The translations under genes were made by a program, and so were the position numbers. From Myxococcota bacterium (GTDB lineage: Bacteria > Myxococcota_A > UBA796 > CAJQPC01), in NCBI GenBank assembly GCA_023150845.1, contig JAKLKD010000019.1, positions 1-48,562 of the forward strand: a stretch of DNA of 48,562 nt, written 5' to 3'. The notes beneath the pieces are model-generated. The model searched no databases and was not told the origin of the DNA. It saw only the letters and a list, made by a program, of their open reading frames with translations. Of this stretch, positions 12,014 through 20,853 are shown one piece after another; within the stretch, counting starts at the first letter, position 1; each line of letters begins with the position of its first letter.

Positions 12014-13498
12014 ATGTTTCTCACTGCCCTCGCGCTGGCCTCTTCAGGGGCGCACGCCGGCGACTTCATGGACATCTGGGTGACCACCGCCATCGAGGAC
12101 ACGAACCTCCGGGCGGGCCCAGGCGACTTCTCGCCCTCGCCGAACTTCGTTCAGCGCGGCAACCAGATCTTCTTCGAGAACTACGAGGCGTTCTGGACGG
12201 ACGACATCAGCCAGGGCCACCTCGTGCTCTACCGCGAGGATGAGGGCTTCCGCCCCAACTGGACGACGGAGGCGGCGTTTGTCCTGGAGTACACGCCCTT
12301 CCTCAACCCCGACGTCACCCGGCCCGGCGTCAACGTCCGCGATGACGGCAGCTACGTGCGTATCATCCGGTCGTTCAACGGCGACAAGAAGCACAACCTC
12401 TCGCTCACCGGCTACGCCGTGGACGCGAGCCGCTTCCGCCTGGGCTACTCCTTCGACCTCAGCTACGGCGGCCGCGAGATCATCTCGCCCCAGCCCGGCG
12501 CGATGCCCGGCGTGCGGCTGCAGTACCAGAACAACGGCTCCTACGCCTTCGTCGGCGCCAAGACCGCCGTGAACCAGGCCGAGAGCGCCGAGTGGGAGGG
12601 CACCCGGAACGCCGCCTACTACAGCGTGCTCGCGGGCGCGGGCCTCGACTTCCAGGGCAAGCTGCGGCTGGAGGCCGGCACGGGCCTCTTCCAGCAGGGC
12701 CAGATCATCAACGTGCAGGACACGTCCTCGCCGCTCTACGGCGAGATGATCACGGCCTGGGGCACGAGCGGCCAGGTGAGCTACCGCTCGACGACGGACA
12801 TCCCCTTCATTCAGTCCTCCGAGCTCCGGCTGTACCGCAACAGCCCGGAGTACATGCGCGACACCTACATCGTGAACCGCTTCTTGGACGGCTTCGGGTT
12901 CTTGATCCAGGCCGAGGTGAACTCCCTGGTTCACAACCTGCTCGACCCCGACGACACCTCGGCGACGACCCTGGAGCGCGGCTTCGCGGGCGACATCCAG
13001 ACCGCGGTGATCTTCGGCTCCACCGAGGTCTTCGCCGACCTGGTCTACAAGGACCTGCCCTACATCGTCTTCAACATCCCCGGCCTCACCTCGGGCTCGG
13101 CGATCTCGGACAAGGTGAGCCACACCCCGCAGGTCTACGGCCGCGTGCGTGTCGCCCACAACTTCCCCGCGGCGCACTTCACCCCGAGCGTCGGCGTGGG
13201 CCTCATGCAGCCCGCGACGTATACGACCACCGACGGCCGCACCTACGTCCAGTACGACGCCCGCAACAAGGAGGGCGTGCCGACCGGGGAGCCGGCCTAC
13301 GCCGTGCTCGGCTCGGTGATCGGCGCCCAGTACGAGCTCTCCAAGTCCACCGTCGTGCTCGGCGAGCTGCTCATCAACCTCGACAACAACCAGTCGCGGG
13401 TGATCGAGTCCGACGACGGCGTGCGTATCCGCGAGCGTGAAGACCCGCGGGTGACCAACGCCGTCGGCTTCAACCTGATGCTGCGCTCGCACTTCTGA
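12014..13498 (+). CDS. Outer-membrane beta-barrel protein (494 aa)
   Basis: A 494-residue predicted outer-membrane protein. A short signal peptide (MFLTALALASSGAHAG) is followed by many amphipathic strands with aromatic girdles, such as SRFRLGYSFDLSYGGREI and VSYRSTTDIPFI, and the protein ends in GFNLMLRSHF with a terminal Phe. It starts 15 bases after the OB-like lipoprotein gene, in the same direction, and probably belongs to its operon. I cannot match a named porin family by eye. Its place after a surface nucleotidase suggests a channel for products or a docking partner, but this is inference. Confidence 0.75.
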   Translation: MFLTALALASSGAHAGDFMDIWVTTAIEDTNLRAGPGDFSPSPNFVQRGNQIFFENYEAFWTDDISQGHLVLYREDEGFRPNWTTEAAFVLEYTPFLNPDVTRPGVNVRDDGSYVRIIRSFNGDKKHNLSLTGYAVDASRFRLGYSFDLSYGGREIISPQPGAMPGVRLQYQNNGSYAFVGAKTAVNQAESAEWEGTRNAAYYSVLAGAGLDFQGKLRLEAGTGLFQQGQIINVQDTSSPLYGEMITAWGTSGQVSYRSTTDIPFIQSSELRLYRNSPEYMRDTYIVNRFLDGFGFLIQAEVNSLVHNLLDPDDTSATTLERGFAGDIQTAVIFGSTEVFADLVYKDLPYIVFNIPGLTSGSAISDKVSHTPQVYGRVRVAHNFPAAHFTPSVGVGLMQPATYTTTDGRTYVQYDARNKEGVPTGEPAYAVLGSVIGAQYELSKSTVVLGELLINLDNNQSRVIESDDGVRIREREDPRVTNAVGFNLMLRSHF

Positions 13499-13535
13499 GC
13501 GCGCGCCGCCGCCCTCCCGGCCCGGACACCTGCCC

Positions 13536-13564
13536 GTCACACAGCTCCTGAACCCTGGTACAAT
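13536..13564 (+). promoter_or_regulatory. Putative sigma-70-type promoter with extended -10
   Basis: A GTCACA box (13536-13541; 4 of 6 match to TTGACA) lies 17 bp before TACAAT (13559-13564; 5 of 6 match to TATAAT). TGG precedes the -10, making an extended -10 element. A GGAGGT Shine-Dalgarno follows at 13575-13580 just before the next gene. The last gene of the block could therefore be transcribed separately from the nucleotidase operon. Confidence 0.45.
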
Positions 13565-13583
13565 CCGGGGCTTCGGAGGTGTG

Positions 13584-14432
13584 ATGAGCCTAATCAGTCT
13601 GATGGCCCTCGGCGTGGCCCTCGCCGGAGACCTGACCCCTGCCGTCGAGGTGCGCGGCAACTTGACCGGCGCGCGGCTGGGCCTCTTGGGCAACGTGCGC
13701 GCCGGTGTGAAGGTCCCCCTGTGGGCGGATCCGGAGAGCACGCTCTTCGCGGATCCCTACCTCATCGCCCAGGCCGAGGCCTTCACGTCCCCGGCCTACG
13801 TGCGCCTCGGGGGCCGCGTCACCTTCGAGCCCATCGCCATCTTTCAGCTCCAGGCCTACGCCTTCCACACGAGCTACTTCGGCAACTTCCAGACCTTCAT
13901 CGGCTTCGACGACCCGCTGACCAGCTACGGCACGAACGACGACCTGGAGCAGTACGTCATCGACAACCCCGGCCGCCAAGGCAAAGGCACGGCGCTGAGC
14001 TGGGGCCTGCAGCCGACGCTCAAGGCGAAGGTCGGCCCGGTCCTCGTGCTCCTGAGCAGCGAGCTGAGCCACTGGGGCGCGACCTCTGATGTGCCCGGAG
14101 ACTACTGGTACGAGCGGGAGTATGAGCTGCTCGTCGGCCGGAACGACTTCACCCTGAACAACAACGGCGCCTTGCTCTACGAGTGGGACCCGAGCCAAGA
14201 CGACGGCTGGAAGCTGCGGGTGGGATCCTTGACCAACTGGCGCATGGCGCTCGGTGACACCGAGGACGAGGTGCTACGCACGGGGCTGATGGTGACCTGG
14301 ATCAGCCACGACGGAAAATGGACCCACAGCGGCCTCGTCATGCCCTACCTGCGGTCCAAGGGCTACAACGAGGGCCCCCCGTTCGCGGGCTACGTCGTGC
14401 GCTGGGCCCTGCCGACGCCGCGGAAGGGCTGA
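13584..14432 (+). CDS. Exported, probably outer-membrane, protein (282 aa)
   Basis: A 282-residue exported protein. GTG at 13581 and ATG at 13584 are adjacent possible starts behind GGAGGT; I take the ATG. A short leader (MSLISLMALGVALAG) is followed by beta-type segments such as YVRLGGRVTFEPIAIFQLQ and GYVVRWALPTPRKG. The repeated aromatic, alternating pattern suggests a small barrel, but the very C-terminus is Lys-Gly rather than an aromatic residue, which is less typical. It has its own putative promoter upstream and ends one base before the convergent methyltransferase gene. I do not recognise a family. Confidence 0.65.
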   Translation: MSLISLMALGVALAGDLTPAVEVRGNLTGARLGLLGNVRAGVKVPLWADPESTLFADPYLIAQAEAFTSPAYVRLGGRVTFEPIAIFQLQAYAFHTSYFGNFQTFIGFDDPLTSYGTNDDLEQYVIDNPGRQGKGTALSWGLQPTLKAKVGPVLVLLSSELSHWGATSDVPGDYWYEREYELLVGRNDFTLNNNGALLYEWDPSQDDGWKLRVGSLTNWRMALGDTEDEVLRTGLMVTWISHDGKWTHSGLVMPYLRSKGYNEGPPFAGYVVRWALPTPRKG

Positions 14433-14433
14433 G

Positions 14434-15483
14434 TCAGCGCCTCACACCCGTCGCCCGGAAGCTCTCGTTGTTCCGGACGCGGCGGGTCACGCGGATGTCG
14501 GCGTAGCCCTCGTCCACGAACCAGCGCTCCAGCTCCTCGCCGGTGAAGGTCGCCGTCACCGGCACCCGCAGGCGGTCGTAGATGTCGGCCACCACGACGT
14601 CGAAGGGCCACTTGTGGTGGTCGTGCGCCGGGAGGTGGGAGGCGATGGCGCCGAGCACCGGCAGCTTGCGGGTGAGCCGGTACGGGGTGTGGGAGAAGAG
14701 GCGCAGGCTGGAGGCGATGGCCCGGCAGAGGCCGTAGAGGCGCTCGTCGTCCATGGTCGCCGCCGCGCCGCGCAGGGCCCCGGAGATCACCGCCGCCGAG
14801 CCCGCCCGGGGCCCGTAGGCCCAGACCTGGGCGCGGCCGTTCGGCTTCACCAGCTCACCCAGCGCCCGGAAGGCCGCCTGGGGCGCCTGGATGTGGTGCA
14901 GCACGCCGAAGCAGTACACGAGGTCGAAGCTGCGGGCCTTCAAGGGCGGCTGGCGCAGGTCACCCTGGACGATGTGAACGTGCTGGAGGCGATCGCAGTT
15001 CGTCTGGGCCGAGGCGACGGCGTCGGCGGAGATGTCCATCGCCACGACCTCGGCGCCGTACCGCGCGGCGTAGAAGGCGTGGCGCCCGAAGCCGCACCCG
15101 GCGTCGAGCACGAGCTGGCCGACGTAGTCCGGGGGCTTGAGGGGGTCGGCCATGTCGCGGAAGTTCTCTTCGTACTCGGGCTCGGTGCCGTCGAAGGTCG
15201 TCCAGCGGTGGCCGGAGCTCGGGCTCTGGGCCGTCGCGTCGGGGAGGAGCCGGGGGATGCCGTCAACGATGGGGTAGACGCGGCCGCAGCTCGGGCAGTG
15301 GAGGGAGCCCTCCAAGATGTCGGTGTGGAGCTGGCGGTCGAGGTCTACGCCCTTCTCACCGACATCTTCAGGCCGCCAAGCCCCCGTGTACGTCGCCGTG
15401 GTGCGGGTCTTCGTCGTCTCCAGCACCAGCTCCTCATCCGGGCAGTGGGGGCAGGAGAGCCAGCGCAGCAGTCGATACCTCAC
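14434..15483 (-). CDS. SAM-dependent methyltransferase with Trm112-like zinc ribbon
   Basis: A 349-residue class I methyltransferase. The start is GTG at 15481-15483, with GAGGAG about 6 nt upstream. The N-terminus has two CPxC pairs (CPHC near 12, CPSC near 65) and VYPIVDGIPRLLPD, the Trm112-like ribbon often fused to bacterial methyltransferases. Residues about 120-240 form the Rossmann fold: LDAGCGFGRHAFYAA (SAM motif I), AMDIS and YCFGVLHHI. The C-terminal ~100 residues contain a segment like those of ubiquinone or polyketide-type methyltransferases. The acceptor is unknown; a small molecule is more likely than RNA. The gene is convergent with the barrel gene (1-bp gap) and divergent from korA. 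Confidence 0.85.
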   Translation of the reverse strand: MRYRLLRWLSCPHCPDEELVLETTKTRTTATYTGAWRPEDVGEKGVDLDRQLHTDILEGSLHCPSCGRVYPIVDGIPRLLPDATAQSPSSGHRWTTFDGTEPEYEENFRDMADPLKPPDYVGQLVLDAGCGFGRHAFYAARYGAEVVAMDISADAVASAQTNCDRLQHVHIVQGDLRQPPLKARSFDLVYCFGVLHHIQAPQAAFRALGELVKPNGRAQVWAYGPRAGSAAVISGALRGAAATMDDERLYGLCRAIASSLRLFSHTPYRLTRKLPVLGAIASHLPAHDHHKWPFDVVVADIYDRLRVPVTATFTGEELERWFVDEGYADIRVTRRVRNNESFRATGVRR

Positions 15484-15669
15484 GTCCTACTCCTCAGCGA
15501 TCGTCATGATCGTCACCCATCCTTCTACCTCAGGTCGGACAACGATGGGGAAAATCACGCGCTCGGAGATGTGGGCAGGCCCCCGTCCGTGTTATCCGAG
15601 CACCCCTACAGGCCAGGCGCGCGGCGCATCTCGCCCCGGCGCGCCCTCGGCAAAGCCCGGATGAGAAGC

Positions 15670-17523
15670 ATGGAAGGCGTCTCTCAGAAGCCCGTCGAGC
15701 AGCGTACCAGCGTCACCATCTGCTTCGCTGGAGACTCCGGCGACGGCATGCAGGTCACCGGGTCACAGTTCACCAGCACCTCGGCGCTGGCGGGCAACGA
15801 CCTGGCGACCTTGCCCGACTTCCCCGCGGAGATCCGCGCCCCCGCGGGCACCCGCGCCGGTGTGTCGGGCTTCCAGATCCAGATCTCCTCCGAGGACATC
15901 TTCACCCCCGGCGACGCGCCGGAGGTGCTGATCGCGATGAACCCCGCCGCCCTGGTGACGAACCTCGGCCGCCTGCGCCCCGCGGGCACGGTCATCGTGA
16001 ACATCGACAAGTTCACCCAGGCCGATCTCGACAAGGCCGACCTCAAGTCGAACCCGCTCGAGGACGGCACCGTCGATGGTTACCTCGTCATCCCGGTGAA
16101 GCTCTCGACGCTCACCAAGGACGCCGTCGCGCCCTTTGGCCTCGGCGCCAAAGAGAGCGACCGCTGCAAGAACTTCTTCGCCTTGGGCATCGCGTACTGG
16201 CTCTACAACCGCGACTTCGAGTACACCCGCAACTACATCCGGGCGAAGTTTAAGGAGCCCTACCTCAGCGCCAACCTCGCCGCGATGCAGGCGGGCTGGA
16301 ACTACGCGCTGACGATGGAGCTCCTCCAGCGCAGCTTCGCCGTGGCCCCGGCGAAGCTCACCCCGGGCACCTACCGCAACATCACCGGCAACGAGGCCCT
16401 GGCCATCGGGCTCGTCACCGGCACCCAGAAGGCCGGGCTGCGGCTGTTCTTCGGCAGCTACCCGATCACCCCGGCCTCGGACATCTTGCACTCGCTGTCG
16501 CGGTACAAGAACTACAACGTCACGACCTTCCAGGCGGAGGACGAGATCGCCGCGGCCTGCTCGGCCATCGGCGCGTCTTATGGCGGCGCCTTGGGCATCA
16601 CCGCCACCTCGGGCCCGGGCCTCGCGCTCAAGGGGGAGGCCCTGGGCCTCGCCGTGATGACCGAGCTGCCCTTGGTCGTCATCGACGTGCAGCGCGGCGG
16701 TCCGTCCACGGGCCTGCCCACGAAGACCGAGCAGGCCGACCTCAACATCGCGGTGTTCGGCCGCAACGGCGAGTGCCCGATGCCCGTGATCGCGGCCTCG
16801 ACGCCCTCGGACTGCTTCGACATCGCCTTTGAGGCCGTGCGCCTCGCCCTGCGTTTCATGGGCCCGGTGATGGTGCTCACCGACGGTTACCTCGCGAACG
16901 GCTCCGAGCCCTGGCTCCTGCCCGACGTAGACAGCATCCCGAGCATCCCCACCCGCCGCACGACCGAGCACAACAACCCCGGCGGCCAGCTCTTGCCCTA
17001 CAAGCGCGACGCCGAGAGCCTCGCCCGGCCCTGGATCCTCCCCGGCACCCCCGGCCTGGAGCACCGCATCGGCGGCCTGGAGAAGGCCGAGAACACCGGC
17101 AACGTCTCCTACGACCCGCTGAACCACGAGCGCATGATCCACCTCCGCCAGCAGAAGGTGGCCGCCTTGGCGGACGTGATCCCCCTCGCTGAGGCCTACG
17201 GTGATGACCACGGCGTGCTCGTCGTCGGCTGGGGCTCCACCTTCGGCTCCATCCGCCAGGCCGTGCTCTCCGCCCGCGCCGACGGCAAGGCCGTGGCCCA
17301 CCTCCACCTGCGCCACCTGAACCCCTTCCCCAAGAACCTGGGCGAGGTGCTCCGCCGTTACGAGCGTGTGATCGTGCCCGAGATGAACCTCGGTCAGCTC
17401 AGCCGGATGCTGCGCGCCGACTTCTTGGTCGACGCCCGCCCGCTCACCAAGGTGCAGGGCCAGCCGTTTAAGATCAGCGAGATTCGCGCCGCCATCGACG
17501 ACGTCGTCGCCAAGGAGGGCTGA
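15670..17523 (+). CDS. korA: 2-oxoacid:ferredoxin oxidoreductase, alpha subunit (gamma-alpha fusion)
   Basis: About 617 residues from ATG 15670, or 620 from ATG 15661; neither has a strong ribosome site. Residues 15-190 are the gamma-type domain (CFAGDSGDGMQVTGSQF, EIRAPAGTRAGVSGFQ). Next comes the pyrimidine-binding alpha domain with the family signature FGSYPITPASDILHSL and GGPSTGLPTKTEQADLN. The C-terminal part has VVGWGSTFGSIRQAV and the HLHLRHLNPFP strand. This gamma-alpha arrangement is that of 2-oxoglutarate:ferredoxin oxidoreductase (KorA/OorA), which oxidises the 2-oxoacid to acyl-CoA and CO2 with ferredoxin reduction. It is followed after 1 nt by korB. Substrate (2-oxoglutarate or a related 2-oxoacid) cannot be fixed from sequence. 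Confidence 0.93.
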   Translation: MEGVSQKPVEQRTSVTICFAGDSGDGMQVTGSQFTSTSALAGNDLATLPDFPAEIRAPAGTRAGVSGFQIQISSEDIFTPGDAPEVLIAMNPAALVTNLGRLRPAGTVIVNIDKFTQADLDKADLKSNPLEDGTVDGYLVIPVKLSTLTKDAVAPFGLGAKESDRCKNFFALGIAYWLYNRDFEYTRNYIRAKFKEPYLSANLAAMQAGWNYALTMELLQRSFAVAPAKLTPGTYRNITGNEALAIGLVTGTQKAGLRLFFGSYPITPASDILHSLSRYKNYNVTTFQAEDEIAAACSAIGASYGGALGITATSGPGLALKGEALGLAVMTELPLVVIDVQRGGPSTGLPTKTEQADLNIAVFGRNGECPMPVIAASTPSDCFDIAFEAVRLALRFMGPVMVLTDGYLANGSEPWLLPDVDSIPSIPTRRTTEHNNPGGQLLPYKRDAESLARPWILPGTPGLEHRIGGLEKAENTGNVSYDPLNHERMIHLRQQKVAALADVIPLAEAYGDDHGVLVVGWGSTFGSIRQAVLSARADGKAVAHLHLRHLNPFPKNLGEVLRRYERVIVPEMNLGQLSRMLRADFLVDARPLTKVQGQPFKISEIRAAIDDVVAKEG

Positions 17524-17524
17524 G

Positions 17525-18583
17525 ATGAGCCACCCCACCGAGTCCCCCATCGGCCTTGAGGCCCCCGTCACCGAGGATCCCCCGCAGCTCACCAAGAAGG
17601 ACTTCATGTCGGATCAGACGATCCGCTGGTGTCCTGGCTGCGGCGACTACTCCATCCTCTCCCAGACCCAGACCGTGCTCGCGGAGCTCGGCCTCCCCCG
17701 GGAGCAGGTGGCCATCGTCAGCGGCATCGGCTGCTCCAGCCGCTTCCCCTACTACATGAACACCTACGGCTTCCACACGATCCACGGCCGCGCCCCAGCG
17801 GTGGCCACGGGCCTCAAGTGTGTGAACCCCGACCTCTCGGTGTGGATGATCACCGGCGACGGCGACGCGCTGTCCATCGGCGGCAACCACTTCATCCACC
17901 TGCTGCGCCGCAACGTGGACCTGCAGATCCTCCTGTTCAACAACCGGATCTACGGGCTCACCAAGGGCCAGTACAGCCCCACCTCCGAGGTCGGCAAGAA
18001 GACGAAGTCTACGCCGATGGGCTCCGTGGACCACCCCTTCGACCCGGTGCAGCTCGCGCTCGGCGCCGGGGCCACCTTCATCGCCCGCTCGGCGGACGTG
18101 CTGGTGAAGGAGCTCCGCGACGTGCTCAAGGCGGCCTACCACCACAAGGGCTCGTCCTTCGTCGAGATCTACCAGAACTGCAACATCTTCAACGACCTGG
18201 CCTTTGAGGACCTCGTCGCTCGTAAGGTGCGTGACGACCGGCTCATCTTCTTGGAGCACGGCAAGCCCATGACCTTCGGCGTGAAGGACGCGCCCAAGGG
18301 CATCCGCCTGCACAACCTCAGGCTGGAGGTCATCGACCTCGCGAGCGGCGAGTTCAGCGAGGCCGACTGCATCGTCCACGACATCCACAACCCGATCCTC
18401 GCGGGGATGCTCGCCCGGATGCAGCCGCCCGACTTCCCCGTGCCGATGGGCGTGCTCTACGAGACCCAGCGTCCCTGCTACGAGGACGGCTTCAACCACC
18501 AGGTGACCGAGGCCATCGAGAAGCAGGGCCCCGGCGACCTCAAGAAGCTCATCCACGGCAGCCAGTCCTGGACCGTGAAGTAG
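17525..18583 (+). CDS. korB: 2-oxoacid:ferredoxin oxidoreductase, beta subunit (TPP, 4Fe-4S)
   Basis: A 352-residue beta subunit. WCPGCGDYS gives Cys36 and Cys39; with Cys70 (GIGC) and Cys219 (YQNCNIF) these fit the four ligands of the family's 4Fe-4S cluster. The thiamine diphosphate and magnesium motif is GDGD at 111-114, followed by NNRIYGLTKGQ at 139-149, which is typical of 2-oxoglutarate or pyruvate ferredoxin oxidoreductases. The ATG is at 17525, one base after the korA stop. Together the two genes make an alpha-beta enzyme. No separate ferredoxin or delta subunit gene lies next to them, so the electron acceptor must be encoded elsewhere. Confidence 0.94.
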   Translation: MSHPTESPIGLEAPVTEDPPQLTKKDFMSDQTIRWCPGCGDYSILSQTQTVLAELGLPREQVAIVSGIGCSSRFPYYMNTYGFHTIHGRAPAVATGLKCVNPDLSVWMITGDGDALSIGGNHFIHLLRRNVDLQILLFNNRIYGLTKGQYSPTSEVGKKTKSTPMGSVDHPFDPVQLALGAGATFIARSADVLVKELRDVLKAAYHHKGSSFVEIYQNCNIFNDLAFEDLVARKVRDDRLIFLEHGKPMTFGVKDAPKGIRLHNLRLEVIDLASGEFSEADCIVHDIHNPILAGMLARMQPPDFPVPMGVLYETQRPCYEDGFNHQVTEAIEKQGPGDLKKLIHGSQSWTVK

Positions 18584-18590
18584 CCGCCGC

Positions 18591-19394
18591 GTGAAGGATC
18601 CGCGCCCCTTCGCCTCGCTGCCCGCCGAGCACGCCATCCGCCTCAAGGGCGTGCTCTGCGACATCGACGACACCCTCACCCACCACGGCCGCCTCGTCCC
18701 TGAGGCCTATCTGGCCCTCGCGCGGCTCCAGGCCGCGGGGCTCAAGGTGGTGCCGGTCACCGGGCGTCCCGGCGGCTGGGTGGACCAGATCGCCCGGATC
18801 TGGCCCGTAGACGGCGTGGTCGGCGAGAACGGCGGCCTCTGGTTCTGGATGAGCGGCGGCAAGCTCGTCCGCCGGTTTGTGCAGAGCGCCGAGGAGCGCG
18901 CCGAGAACCGCCGCCGCCTCGACGCCTTGGCGGGCTCCATCTTGGCCGCGGTGCCCGGCACGGCCCTGGCGTCTGACCAACCTTACCGTGAGCTCGACCT
19001 CGCCATCGACTTCTGCGAGGACGTGCCGCCCCTCGGTGACGCCGCCATCGACGGGATCGTCGCCGCCTTTGAGGCCGCCGGGGCGACCTGTAAGGTCTCG
19101 TCGATCCATGTGAACGGCTGGTACGGCGCCTTCGACAAGCTGACGGGCTGCCGCCGGATGCTCCAAGAGGGCTTCGGCGCGGAGCTCGACGCCGAGCGTG
19201 ACCAGTGGGCCTTCTTCGGCGACTCCGCGAATGACGAGCCGATGTTCCGCTTCTTCCCGTGCTCGGTGGGCGTCGCCAACGTGCGGCGGTTCTTGCCGCG
19301 CATGACCCACGGCCCGACCTGGATCACCGAGGCCGAGGGCGGCTTAGGCTTCGCCGAGGCCGTGGACCACCTGCTCGCCCTGCGCCGAGGCTGA
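18591..19394 (+). CDS. HAD-superfamily hydrolase, type IIB
   Basis: A 267-residue phosphatase-like protein from a GTG start 7 bases after korB. Motif I is DIDDTLTHHG (nucleophile and acid Asp), motif II VTGRPGGW, motif III Lys is probably in the FDKLTGCRRML region, and motif IV GDSANDEPMF. The cap lies between motifs II and IV, as in Cof-type, mannosyl-3-phosphoglycerate and sucrose-phosphate phosphatases. Such enzymes dephosphorylate sugar phosphates. The stop is followed at once by the Nudix gene, so korA, korB, this gene and the Nudix gene probably form one operon. A house-cleaning or sugar-phosphate role is inferred. Confidence 0.88.
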   Translation: MKDPRPFASLPAEHAIRLKGVLCDIDDTLTHHGRLVPEAYLALARLQAAGLKVVPVTGRPGGWVDQIARIWPVDGVVGENGGLWFWMSGGKLVRRFVQSAEERAENRRRLDALAGSILAAVPGTALASDQPYRELDLAIDFCEDVPPLGDAAIDGIVAAFEAAGATCKVSSIHVNGWYGAFDKLTGCRRMLQEGFGAELDAERDQWAFFGDSANDEPMFRFFPCSVGVANVRRFLPRMTHGPTWITEAEGGLGFAEAVDHLLALRRG

Positions 19395-19940
19395 ATGGAT
19401 CGCCCCGCCCTCGCCGCGCTCCTGCGCCGCCTACCCCCCGCCGACGCCCAAGAGGCCGGCTTCATCACCCGGATGCTGGCGCTCCTCGAAGGCGCCGAGG
19501 CGCCCTTCTCCCGCGGGCACTTCACCCCCGGCCACTTCACGGCGAGCGCCTTCGTGCTCTCCCCGGAGGAGGACGCGGTGCTGCTCATCCACCACAAGAA
19601 GCTCAACCGCTGGCTCCAGCCCGGGGGTCACGTCGAGGCCGACGACGCCGACGCCCTGAGCGCCGCCCGCCGGGAGGTGCTGGAGGAGACGGGCCTCGAC
19701 GGCCTCAGCGCCCTGGGCGACGGGCTCTTCGACTGCGACATCCACGTCATCCCGGCGATGAAGGGTGACCCGGCCCATGAGCACCACGACCTGCGCTTCT
19801 TGTTCCGCGCCCCGACCCGGGCCTTCGTCGCCGGGGACGAGGTGCACGGCGCCCGCTGGGTGCGCCTGGAGGACGTGAACGCCGTGGAGTCCGACGCCTC
19901 GGTGATGCGCGCCGTTCAGAAGCTCATTCGTCGTCGCTGA
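19395..19940 (+). CDS. Nudix hydrolase
   Basis: A 181-residue Nudix protein. The Nudix box is visible as GGHVEADDADALSAARREV followed by LEETGL. Spacing before REV is one residue longer than in the canonical G-x5-E-x7-REUxEExGU, a variant found in many Nudix proteins with GGHVE. The first ~45 residues are helical and precede HFTASAFVLSPEED. The enzyme should hydrolyse a nucleoside diphosphate linked to another moiety; the substrate cannot be read from sequence. ATG starts directly after the TGA of the HAD gene (TGAATG). Its last 17 bases overlap the convergent dehydrogenase gene. Confidence 0.88.
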   Translation: MDRPALAALLRRLPPADAQEAGFITRMLALLEGAEAPFSRGHFTPGHFTASAFVLSPEEDAVLLIHHKKLNRWLQPGGHVEADDADALSAARREVLEETGLDGLSALGDGLFDCDIHVIPAMKGDPAHEHHDLRFLFRAPTRAFVAGDEVHGARWVRLEDVNAVESDASVMRAVQKLIRRR

Positions 19941-20853
19941 CGGCGTGGTGGGGCTGGCCCTCCCGCAAGAAGGCGCCGACGCTCGCGGCGAGCTCCTCGG
20001 CGACGGCGCGGCCTAAGCCCTGGTAGAAGCCCGCGGCGTGGGGCAAGAGCCAGGTGTTGGGCCGGGCGGCGAGCTCCGCGAGGCGGGGGAAGGGCTCCTC
20101 GGGGAAGACGTCGAGGCCGAGCCCCCCCAGCGGCGGCGCGGCGAGCAGGGCGTCGACGTCTACACACTCGCCCCGGGCGGTGTTGAGGAGGATGGCGCCG
20201 GGACGCAGTCGGCGGAGGGTCTCGGCGTTGATGAGGTGGCGGGAGCTCGGGGTCAAGGCGCAGTGCAGCGTGATCAGCTCCGCCCGGTCGAGCAGCTCGT
20301 CGAGGCTCACGCCGTCGGGCAGGCGCGGGTCACAGACGAGCACGTCGGCGCCCAAGGCGCGCCAGGTCGCGGCGGCCTTCGCCCCGATGACCCCGGCGCC
20401 GACCACCCCCACCACGAGGCCCGCGAGGCGCCGCATCGGGCGCTGGGGCAGCTCCGCCCGGGCCCACACCCCGGCCTCAGCCCGGGCCTGGAGCGTCGGG
20501 AGGTCCCGGAGCAGGCTCAGGCCCATGGCCAACGACGTCTCGATCACGGCGTCGCGCCGGGCGAGGGGGCAGCGGGCGACGGTGATCCCCCGGGCCCAGG
20601 CCGCGGGCAGGTGGATGTGCTCGTGGCCCGAGGTGGTCGTGATGATGAGGCGGAGGCGGTCGGCGCTGGCCAGGACGGCCTCGGTCACCTTCACCTTAGA
20701 GGTCGTCGCGAGCACCTCGACGCCGGTGAGGTCCGGCGGCGGGCCGACGGCGTTGCGGGTGGTGACCCCGTGCTCGGCGAGCAGCCGGGCCTCCAGCGCG
20801 AGATCCTCCGCCGTCTCGTAGTCCGAGCGGCCCCAGCGCAGCAGCGTCGTCAC
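19924..20853 (-). CDS. D-2-hydroxyacid dehydrogenase family protein
   Basis: A 309-residue NAD-dependent dehydrogenase. The Rossmann signature is VGVVGAGVIGAKAAATW, followed by CDPR. The catalytic triad can be placed: Arg in LLNTARGECVD, Glu in DVFPEEP and His in LPHAAGF. The substrate domain has TTTSGHEHIHLPAAW. The family covers D-lactate, glycerate, phosphoglycerate and phosphonate dehydrogenases; the specific substrate is open. The start codon is GTG at 20851-20853 and overlaps the stop of the PfkB gene (GTGA), so the two are coupled. At ~309 residues it is a short form without a C-terminal regulatory ACT domain. Confidence 0.87.
   Translation of the reverse strand: MTTLLRWGRSDYETAEDLALEARLLAEHGVTTRNAVGPPPDLTGVEVLATTSKVKVTEAVLASADRLRLIITTTSGHEHIHLPAAWARGITVARCPLARRDAVIETSLAMGLSLLRDLPTLQARAEAGVWARAELPQRPMRRLAGLVVGVVGAGVIGAKAAATWRALGADVLVCDPRLPDGVSLDELLDRAELITLHCALTPSSRHLINAETLRRLRPGAILLNTARGECVDVDALLAAPPLGGLGLDVFPEEPFPRLAELAARPNTWLLPHAAGFYQGLGRAVAEELAASVGAFLREGQPHHAVSDDE

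Noticed and set aside
14614-15669. N-terminal extension of korA over the methyltransferase gene
   Set aside because: It is antisense to the methyltransferase; homologous subunits start close to CFAGDSGDG.
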